Part shown: positions 56,346-64,000 of the stretch, in pieces
Position numbering within the stretch: the stretch's first letter is position 1
How the letters are laid out: every line of letters begins with the position of its first letter
Origin: Dipteris shenzhenensis
Lineage: Eukaryota > Polypodiophyta > Polypodiopsida > Gleicheniales
Direction: 5' to 3' (one strand)
Length of the DNA stretch: 64,000 nucleotides
Assembly: GCA_047967505.1 (NCBI GenBank)
Contig: CM106541.1
Translations under genes and position numbers: made by a program
Notes under the pieces: generated by a model
Told to the model about the DNA's origin: nothing
The model's input: only the letters and a program-made list of their open reading frames with translations
Database searches by the model: none

Positions 56346-57755
56346 ATGATTGAAAAATTACAGCAAGGCAATTATGCATCCTTTAGTAGACAGGGTGATG
56401 ATAGAACTGAGCATCTGTTTATGGTGCAGCACATAATCAATTCTGTGACAAGTGCAGAAGAAAGCAATGATGTGTGATATGTTGACTCAGATGCGTCAAA
56501 TCACATGACATGTCATGCAGAATGGATGCAGGATGCAAGGAAAATGGAAAGATCAGGATTTGTGGAGATTAGTGATCATACTGCACATCCTATTGTGCAG
56601 ATTGGTAAAATTTCTTTGTTTATGCAGGATGGAAAAAAGAAATATCTGTCTGATGTATTTCATGTCTCGAATATCACCAAGAACTTGGTTTACGTTGGTC
56701 AAATGGTTGAGTAGGGCTTGCAGGTCAAATTTAATCCTCATGGATGCTTTGTTGAGGATATGAAAAATAAAGGTCGCTTGATAGTAAAAGGAAAGAAGGA
56801 CAGGATGTTTACGTTGGATGCGGAGATGCCTGAATTGAGTGCAACAATGTTTGCACATGGGACCAGTGTAGTTGCAGATATTAATATCTGGCATAAACGC
56901 ATTGGTCATGTTAATGTACATCGACTTAAATTAATGCAGGCTCAAAATATTGTTGCAAGATTGCCTAAATTTAAGGTTGCAGAAATGCATAAGGTATGTG
57001 AAGCCTGTCAATTTGAAAAACATGCAAGGAAACCATTTCTTGGACATGTTTAAGAGAGTAAGAGGCCATTGGAATTAATCCACTCTGATGTGTGGATTAC
57101 TAAAGTTGCATCTATTGGAGGCTGTCATTAATTTGTCACTTTTATTGATGACTACAACAGAAAAGTTTGGGTGTATTTTATGAAAAAGAAAAGTGAAGTG
57201 TTTGGGCATTTCAAAGCTTTTAAAGCTATGGCTGAAAAAGAAACATGCTTGCAAATAAAAGACCTAAGGTCAGATGGAGGGGGAGAGTATCTCTCAAATG
57301 AGTTTGCAAGGTTCCTATAAGAACATGGCATAAAGCAACAATATTCATACAGTCATACCCCACAGCAAAATGGACTTGCAGAAAGGAAAAACATGCATAT
57401 TGGAGAGGTATCTCGTGCCATGTTTAACGAAAAAGATCTGTCAGATTATTATTGGACTGAAGCAGTTGTTACAGCAGTCTGCATAATGAACATGACTCCC
57501 ACTGCAGTAATACATGGCATGACGCCAGAGGAGAGGTATACTGGTAGGAAATCATATATTTTTCATTTGAAAGTTTTTGGTTGTATTGCCTATGTTTGTG
57601 TGTCAGATGAGTTGAGATTCAAGTTGGATCCAAAAGTTGAGAAGTGCATCTTTATTGGTTATTCTCTGCAGCAGAAAGGGTATAGATGCTATAACTCTTC
57701 TACTCGTAAGTTTATAGTGAGCAGCGATGTTTTTGATGGGATGAGCAGCTAGTAT
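56346..57755 (+). pseudogene. Copia-3 protease and integrase
   Basis: Protease active site YVDSDASNHMT near 56480 (Gly of DSGAS changed to Asp), followed by VKFNPHGCFVEDM. GAG-pre-integrase: INIWHKRIGHVNVHRLKLMQ and VCEACQFEKHARKPF (56880-57040). Integrase core: ELIHSDVWITK (first Asp), FIDDYNRKVWVYFMKKKSEV, DLRSDGGGEYLSNEFARF (second Asp), TPQQNGLAERKNMHIGEVSR (Glu), then HGMTPEERYTGRKSYIFHLK and KLDPKVEKCIFIGYSLQQKG. Stops include FL/EHGIK (TAA), VE/GLQ (TAG), HV/ESK (TAA) and DV/YVDS (TGA where Trp is usual). Confidence 0.9.
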
Positions 57756-59335
57756 AAACTAGTAAATGTGATTGACGATATAGATGCACAAAATGGTAAT
57801 GCTGCACAGAATTCACAGCAGCAATTACAAAATATTAGTGGACCTGTAGTGTTCTCTAGCAGTGGTTTACATACTTCGCCATGGACAGACAGATTGAGAT
57901 CATGAGGATCTCCTCAAAGCAATGCAAATAGTGGTATGCAAGTATCATAAAAAGGAAAAGAGAAAGTAGATCAGCCCATGGTTGATGTGAATGCAGGTCA
58001 TTCTTATGTGAATGGTGAATTCAGTGGCTTAGAACAGAGCCTTGATGATGAGTTGGGTATTTTCTCTGTTGTTACACCTGGAGTAAGGAAGAAAAGGGAT
58101 GTTTTGAGAGTACATGGTATCCTGTGGATAGGTTGAAATATGATGGATTTACAGCCATTCACTATGCCTATATGGTCAAAGTGATACATGAACCAGAACC
58201 CACTTCTTTTGAGCAAGCTATGGAAAAAAAAAAAGGGAGAAAGCCATGGATGAAGAAATGGATGCCTTGAAAGCAAATGCTACATGAGAATTTGTGCCTT
58301 TGTCTAAAGACAATAATGCAATTGGCTGTAAGTGGGTTTATAAGGTGAAGCACAATGCAGATGGTTCTGTGAACGGATACAAGGCAAGATTAGTTGTCAA
58401 GGGGTATGCATAGACATATGACATTGATTATGAAGAAACATTCAGTCCGGTTGCAAGGATTGCAACCGTAAGAGCTGTTATTGCTATGGCTGGATCAAAG
58501 GGATGGTCTTTACATCAGATGGATGTAAAGAATGCCTTCTTGCATGGTGATTTGCAAGAAGAGGTCTATATGGAGCAGCCACCAGGTTATGTTCATGCTG
58601 TTCATCATGAGTTTGTTTGCAGGTTGAAGAAAGCCTTGTATGATTTGAAGCAAGTACCCAGAGCATGGTATGACAAGATAGGACAGTATCTTGTCATTAT
58701 TCGCTTTGAGATTTTAATGCAGATTTCCTTTATGTGAAAATGCTATTGAAGCATAAGTTTGAGATGAAAGATTTGGGAGAAGTGCGTTACTTCTTGGGCA
58801 TTGAGGTGATTAGACCCACAAGTGGGATATGGCTCTTGCAGAGGCAGTATGGATTGGACATCCTGTCCAAATATGGGATGACAGGTTGTAAGCCTATTTC
58901 AGTTCCTTTGGAGCAAAATGTGAAGTTGAGTGCAGATGCAGGTGAGGTTCTGGAAGAATCTACTATGTACAAACGCATAGTAGGAAGTTTGATTTATATG
59001 ACTATTATCAGGCCAGATTTGAGCTATGCTGTTGGGTTGGAAAGTCAGTTTATGCAGGCTCCAAGGAAATCGCATTTGGATGCGAGTAGACGCATACTGA
59101 GGTATGTGAAGTCCACATTGTAGTATGGGCTATTTTATGAGACTGAGGTTCAGATACAGTTGCATGGATACACTGATGCTGATTGGACTGGTAGTATTTC
59201 TGATAGATGATCTACCAATGAATACGTGTTCTCTTTTGGAAGTGCTGCAGTCACTTGGAGCAGCAAGAAACAGCCTACAGTTGCCTTATTGAGCACAGAG
59301 GTTGAGTACAAGGGTACAGCAATGGGAGGATTACC
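57756..59335 (+). pseudogene. Copia-3 RT and RNase H, truncated
   Basis: After a linker (57756-58100) the RT starts: [82 protein letters not shown] and [20 protein letters not shown]. The block with catalytic YVDD is deleted near 58735; the frame continues with KHKFEMKDLGEVRYFLGIEV, YGLDILSKYGMTGCKPISVP, KRIVGSLIYMTIIRPDLSYA and RILRYVKSTL. RNase H pieces: GYTDADWTGS, WSSKKQPTVALLSTEVEYKG. Homology ends abruptly at about 59333 and no polypurine tract or 3' LTR follows. Confidence 0.9.
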
Positions 59336-61324
59336 AAAAAGCGAGCGAAGAAAAGTGAGCAGCCCCAAAGCGAGCAATATTAAATATGTTTCAAGCGAGC
59401 GAGAACCTCATTCAGCATCTTATTCCTCTCAATATCATTGGAACAATTGATGTGATCATAAGTAAATTAAACATATTTCAACAATGAAGGCATGCTTGAA
59501 ACTCACAAGTAACTTCTCTTTCATCTCCATACTATCACATTTGAGTCGTGGAGAGGTAGAGACGCAACAATACATAAAATTTGCGATAAAAAAAGCAAAC
59601 ACTACTCAGATTGAACATCCACACAGCAAGATAATGATAGATCACAAGGTAGAATATATGACTGAAAATATGTAAACATGATTATGTGCTACATATACAT
59701 ATCATGTTTTTTATGCTTGCAGAAGATCGTCCATACATTCGATCCAAAAACATGGAAACAGAACCAACTATGTCAAAAGAAAAAAAACACATTTTTATCA
59801 TAAGGATTAATTTTGCTTAGTGAAAATACTTATGTAATCTGTACAATACCATGCTTTAAAAAACTTAGGAAGCCAAAAAAGGACTTTAGCCCTCCATACT
59901 TCTATTATGACCAATGTCTGAATGATAGTTCTATCGGAACTAGAAATGAATGCATCTAAACCACTATGTTGATTGCTCATCCATATCCTGTAGACTATTA
60001 TGTTAAACTTAATACGTGACCACAAAATCAAGCATAAGAGGAGCATGATTCAAGTGAAATAATTGGCAAAGACACTCTGTAACTAGTATCCTGCTGCATC
60101 TAACGAAAAATATGCACCAGGTGTTAACAAGCTTCTATTTCCACCCCTATAAGCAAACTCGTATCCTGTAGTATGAAAAACTTTAAGGAAAACATTGCAC
60201 TTAATGCATCAATTAAGCCAGTGATCACTCATCAGGCTCAATCGAACAATCATCAAGGAAAGTCTAGTCAAGCAAGTTGAAGCAAAAAACCAAATATCTA
60301 TTCGGATCTATGCCGTGGTGTAGCCGCCAACCATGAGTAGCAAAAGAACCTATGAAAAAAGCAAAATAGGGATTATGCCACTCTACCATGATCACTTCCA
60401 TGCTACAAATAAGAGAATACATAGTCGTTTTAGGGTACTTTTAGGGTTCATTCCCAACCACTAAAAAGAGAGCCAATGCTATCTATTTGTATTCATAAAA
60501 TCTTTATGAACATTATCATGTTCAATATAAGGATAGGAGCCAGCTCAATGGGTAGTCTTAAACAAATATAAATACTCTTCGAATTTTAACATTATGCAAA
60601 AGCTTTTTTTTAAACACAAAGTAAAACTTGATTATACATATAGATGGGAATCATGCCACCATTGTAAGTATGTATTTAGTAATTAAGTTAAAAATATTCC
60701 CTTAGAAAAGGGTCATAGCTCAATCAACATAGTACCCATATTATATATCCAAAATTTACAAGATCTCATTCATATCATTAGAATGTTTTCGTCACTTGTC
60801 ATAAGTACTAACCTCAATTGGCATTATGTATTTGGGTCAGAATAGTTTTTAGTATATGATATAATATAGCAATACATTTATGTAATATCTAGTGATCATA
60901 GCTTCTAATATAGGATAAAATGGAGCATAGAGTAATGTTGTCATTCAAAAATGATAATATACCTTCTTTGACCATATACAAGTATCATGCATTCATAAAA
61001 AAAGTTAGTCATAAACTGCAATATAATGTGCTCATAATGCATGTACATTAAATCTTCACATGTTAGAATGTGAGAAAGGGAATAATTTAACTATGAAATC
61101 AGGGATCAATGCAGGAAATGGTCTTCTATGCACACATGTATGCTAAGGGTCCATCTAATACAATATTGAAAATTGATGTGAGTATAAGTGTATGCATCCA
61201 TCGGTGATGTTTATGAGTGTATGCATCCATTTGTGATGTATATTGTTGTATTGTGATGTATATTGTTGTACTAATCCATGGTGCTTTACGGTTTGAGTTG
61301 TTTGTAGCGTAATTAATCACAACA
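59336..61324. other. AT-rich stretch with no identified gene
   Basis: No motif or long frame on either strand. GCGAGC recurs at 59339, 59370 and 59393 next to the Copia-3 breakpoint. A short direct repeat around TGTATGCATCCAT and TGTGATGTATATTGTTGTA lies near 61190-61270. Possibly part of a decayed DNA transposon or intergenic DNA. Confidence 0.45.
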
Positions 61325-61672
61325 ATGTTGTATTTTTTAAAAGAAATATGCCATAAAAATTTCATGCTGCAAAACACACACAAAAAAATGGCATTTGTAG
61401 CATTAATCCAAGCATTTCCTGTAAGCAATCTCCATCCCTCCCTTTCTTGCTTACTCTTTCAGCCACCTCCACCCTCTTGTTGCCCTTCAATACTGCCTCT
61501 TGCCTCCTCGCCTCCTTGCTTCCTCACCTCCTCACCTCCTTGCTTCTTTTCCTTCTCACCTCCTTGCATCATGCTTGTTGCTGGCAATTCCAAGGCCGTC
61601 CCTCCCCTCATTGGCCAGCTTTTCTACTCCTCACGTCATCCTTCCTCTCATTTTGGTATCTCCAATGAATAG
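61325..61672 (+). other. Pyrimidine-rich ORF, doubtful
   Basis: A 115-codon frame rich in Ser, Pro and Leu caused by a CCTCC-type tract (61430-61570); overlapping frames in both other registers are also open. This is typical of composition bias and not of a gene. Confidence 0.3.
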
Positions 61673-61677
61673 CTTGG

Positions 61678-61767
61678 GGGTCTTGTTTTTGGAGGGGGGA
61701 AGCATAAGAATGGCAACACGTTAATGCGCTGTCATTTTTCGTGCTTTTGCCACCCAAAAACAAGACC
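61678..61767. repeat. Hairpin element i of the foldback family
   Basis: An imperfect palindrome of about 90 bases. GGTCTTGTTTTTGG at the left pairs with CCAAAAACAAGACC at the right, centred on GGCAACACGTTAATGCGCTG at 61715. The same centre recurs in the hairpins near 62.46, 62.54, 63.0 and 63.67 kb. Confidence 0.75.
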
Positions 61768-61768
61768 T

Positions 61769-61883
61769 GCAAAGCCCTTGCTTAAGCCTGAATGAGCCTC
61801 TTGATTTTGGGTGTGTTAAGCCATTTTTGACCATTATACCCCCAAAATCAAGAGGCTCATTCAAGCTTAAGCAAGGGCTTTGC
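61769..61883. repeat. Inverted repeat, 43-bp arms
   Basis: Arms 61769-61811 and 61841-61883 match at 42 of 43 bases with a 29-base loop. Left arm starts GCAAAGCCCTTGCTTAAGCC. It directly follows hairpin element i. Confidence 0.9.
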
Positions 61884-62370
61884 AAGCATTACAAGTCCAG
61901 TAAATGAAATCAATCAGATTAGGAATTGGCAAACTCGATTTGGGAATGGTCAGAAATACTGTCTTTGAATAATGCCTTGGATCATGGGATGGGGTCCCAT
62001 GAACCTGCTGCCTGTGATGACGAATGGTTCTACCCTCGACTAAAGGTGACGTGTGTAGTAGTAAAAGGATAGCCCTCGTGGAATCTCTAAGGGGTCTTGA
62101 TTTTGGCCATGATTTGCACATTCTAGCACTTGAGCCATACATCAATTTCCAACACTTGAGACATATAGTGGCTTTGCCCACGCAACATTTCCAGCTGCAA
62201 TCCAAGCATCAAGCAATCTCATATTCTGTATCTAGAGACATCATGAGGGGTAGAGCCTCTTTTTGGTAGTCTCACTAGCAATATGTATTGAAAAAAAATG
62301 TATTCAATTATTATATTCTTCCTTGCTATATGAATGCTCTTAATGCATCCAAATTGTAGAACTACTTCAA
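61884..62370. other. Spacer between foldback elements
   Basis: Short overlapping frames on both strands (a 112-codon minus frame at 62205-61867 and an 81-codon plus frame) with no motif. No gene supported. Confidence 0.35.
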
Positions 62371-62629
62371 TACTACTTCTTAGTTATATTGTATAATAAC
62401 CTCCATATGTATGCTCGTGAGACAACAAAAAAGAGACCTGGCAACCCAAAAATGATAGCGCATTGACGCGTTGCCATTTTTGGGATACCAGGCCAACAAA
62501 AAAGAGGCCTGGTATCCCAAAAATGGCAACGCGTGAATGCGCTATCATTTTTGGGTTGCCAGGTTTCTTTTTTGTTGTCTCACGAGCATACATATGGAGG
62601 TTATTATACAATATAACTAAGAAGTAGTA
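62371..62629. repeat. 259-bp near-perfect palindrome (foldback element)
   Basis: Arms of about 125 bases, 62371-62495 and 62505-62629, differ at only about two positions around a short A-rich loop. Each arm contains a smaller palindrome, CCTGGCAACCCAAAAATG ... GGATACCAGG, centred on the ACGCGT(T/C/G)AATGCGC-type core. A hairpin therefore sits inside each arm of a hairpin. Confidence 0.92.
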
Positions 62630-62727
62630 AACAAGCACTTGTGTTCCTTACCTTTCTTTCCAATGGGGGTCTTGATTTTGGGGGGTGTATGCCAAAAATT
62701 GATAAACAACATTATTTGATCATATAG

Positions 62728-63150
62728 TTTTATTAAATAGATAAAATAGGCATGAAAACATCTAAATTGGCTCTTGCCATTCGATTTGATGTATGACATG
62801 ACCCCATTTGGATTTGTAATTCCAAAGATACGGGGTCTTACTTTTAGGACTTGAATGCCTGAAATAACGCGTTGCCTATTTCATACATTTTGACGTGCTG
62901 CCTATTTCATACATTTAGGTCTCAAAAGTAGGATCCCATGTAGGACCAAATGAGATACGGGGTCCTACTTTTGAGGCCTAAATGCATGAAATAGGCAGCA
63001 CGTTAACAAGCTACCTATTTCAAGAATTCAGGCCCTAAAAGTAGGACCCCGTATCTTTGGACTTACAAATCCCAATGGGATCATGTCCTATATGAAATCG
63101 AACGGCAAGAGCCAATTTAGATGGTTTTCATGCTTATTTTCTCCATCAAT
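62728..63150. repeat. Large foldback, arms about 200 bp
   Basis: Left arm about 62728-62938, right arm about 62950-63150, imperfect. Shared words: ATCTAAATTGGCTCTTGCC, CCAAAGATACGGGGTC, CTACTTTTAGG and TGAAATAGGCA with the ACGCGTT core. A direct-orientation copy of the left arm lies at 63413-63715. Confidence 0.8.
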
Positions 63151-63169
63151 CAAAATTGTATGCATGAAT

Positions 63170-63282
63170 ATATACATCAAGATATGCATCAATATATACA
63201 TACATACATATATATATAGATAGATACATACATACATATATATGTGTGTGTGTGTGCACACACATATGTGTGTGTGTATACA

Positions 63283-63314
<32 letters not shown>

Positions 63315-63365
63315 TATAGATATATATGTATGTATATACATACATATATACATACATATATACCG
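63170..63365. repeat. TA/TG/CA microsatellite
   Basis: Runs of TACATA, TATATA, GTGTGTGTGTG and CACACACACA alternate over about 190 bases between the foldback arm and the next direct copy. Confidence 0.95.
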
Positions 63366-63405
63366 CAAAATTAGGACCCCATTGGTTGCCTATTTCATGC
63401 ATTTT

Positions 63406-63715
63406 ATTGTCTCATGAGCATAAGAACAAGCACTTGTGTTCCTTACCTTTCTTTGTAATGGAGGTCTTGATTTTGGGGAGGTATGCAAAAAATTGATAAA
63501 CAACATTATTTGATGAATATAGTTTTAGTTGATAGAGAAAATGGACATGAAAACCATCTAAATTGGCTCTTGCCGTTTGATTTGATATATGATATGAATC
63601 TATTGGGATTTGTAAGTCCAAAGATACGGGGTCCTACTTTTAGGGCCTGAATGCCTGAAATAGGCAACGCGTTAATGCGCTGCCTATTTCATGCATTTAG
63701 GCCTCAAAAGTAGGA
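63406..63715. repeat. Third copy of the foldback arm, ending in a hairpin
   Basis: Direct copy of the sequence from 62615 on: AACAAGCACTTGTGTTCCTT, GGTCTTGATTTTGGGG, AACAACATTATTTGAT, AAATTGGCTCTTGCC, CCAAAGATACGGGGTCCTAC. It ends with a palindrome of about 90 bases (63628-63715) centred on GGCAACGCGTTAATGCGCTG, with arms AGGTCCTACTTTTGAGGCC-like that match at most positions. Confidence 0.85.
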
Positions 63716-64000
63716 CCGCCCTAAAGTAATACAAGGGACCCCAAATTATCAATACTCTATGCACCGACATACCAACCACAAATTAACACCTAAGAGATCA
63801 TAAATAATAACAACAGTTTTATTTTGCTCATCTCAAAACCACAACCTTCACTAAGGCTACCTACGGCAGGCCAAAAGTGAAAATAAAATAATCTTACTTC
63901 TTGAGGCAAAAAACGCAACTATGTAGACTAGGGGTAGAGATAATCAATGGTCTATATGCAAATGAATTTTGATTGTCGTGTTTTGTTAGTGTGATTGGTA
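63716..64000. other. Window end, no identified feature
   Basis: AT-rich sequence without an open frame or repeat that I can support. Confidence 0.4.

Noticed and set aside
61325-61724. Secreted Ser/Leu/Pro-rich protein
   Set aside because: Three overlapping frames are open because of a CCTCC-rich tract; this is simple-sequence bias.
63088-63402. 104-codon minus-strand ORF
   Set aside because: It is a translation of the TA/TG/CA microsatellite.
1-64000. CRISPR arrays, rRNA or tRNA genes
   Set aside because: No regularly spaced identical repeats with unique spacers and no cloverleaf or rRNA-like sequence were seen; the tRNA-like words are retroelement primer sites.

Overview
The window looks like nuclear DNA of a land plant with a large, transposon-rich genome. 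The dense nested Ty1/copia and Ty3/gypsy elements, plant-type LINEs, initiator-Met tRNA primer sites and one short-intron host gene all point that way. A gymnosperm or another large plant genome is plausible, but nothing here fixes the species. There are no rRNA or tRNA genes, no CRISPR arrays and no bacterial-style operons. Most reading frames are decayed transposon coding regions. Many of their premature stops sit where Gln, Arg or Trp is expected, which fits cytosine deamination of methylated copies.

Layout. 0-7.5 kb: a decayed L1-like LINE (+, 1.39-3.5 kb), then a second LINE family on the minus strand (7.45-4.4 kb). 7.5-12.3 kb: two LTRs and the 5' half of a copia family, here Copia-1 (+). 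12.3-15.9 kb: a minus-strand gag of a second copia family (Copia-2) with its 5' LTR. 17.2-21.9 kb: gypsy remnants. 21.9-29.07 kb: two more Copia-1 copies, one minus and one plus. 29.12-30.66 kb: a fragment joining a PIF1-type helicase to an AP-like endonuclease, read as a Helentron-type Helitron. 31.3-32.2 kb: a four-exon host gene model. 33.4-34.5 kb: an isolated LTR with a primer site. 36.69-43.52 kb: a complete chromodomain gypsy element with two LTRs and a 5-bp target duplication. 43.99-49.7 kb: a minus-strand Copia-1 copy that has lost its RT. 49.7-54.5 kb: LINE 3' part, a Copia-2 LTR, then LINE 5' part. 54.66-59.33 kb: a third copia family (Copia-3, +). 59.3-64 kb: AT-rich DNA with a cluster of foldback palindromes and a dinucleotide repeat.

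How the pieces relate. Copia-1 is present four times in different states of decay. Copy 3 lacks the zinc knuckle and protease, copy 4 lacks the RT, and copies 1 and 2 are halves. All three legible Copia-1 LTRs, and a fourth partial one, carry telomere-like CCCTAA runs just upstream of the TATA region. The chromovirus is the youngest datable insertion, with about 13 substitutions between its 508/511-bp LTRs. The least ordinary items are the helicase-endonuclease fragment, the foldback family sharing a CpG-rich palindromic core, and the array of ACGT-core (bZIP-type) sites in the Copia-1 leader.
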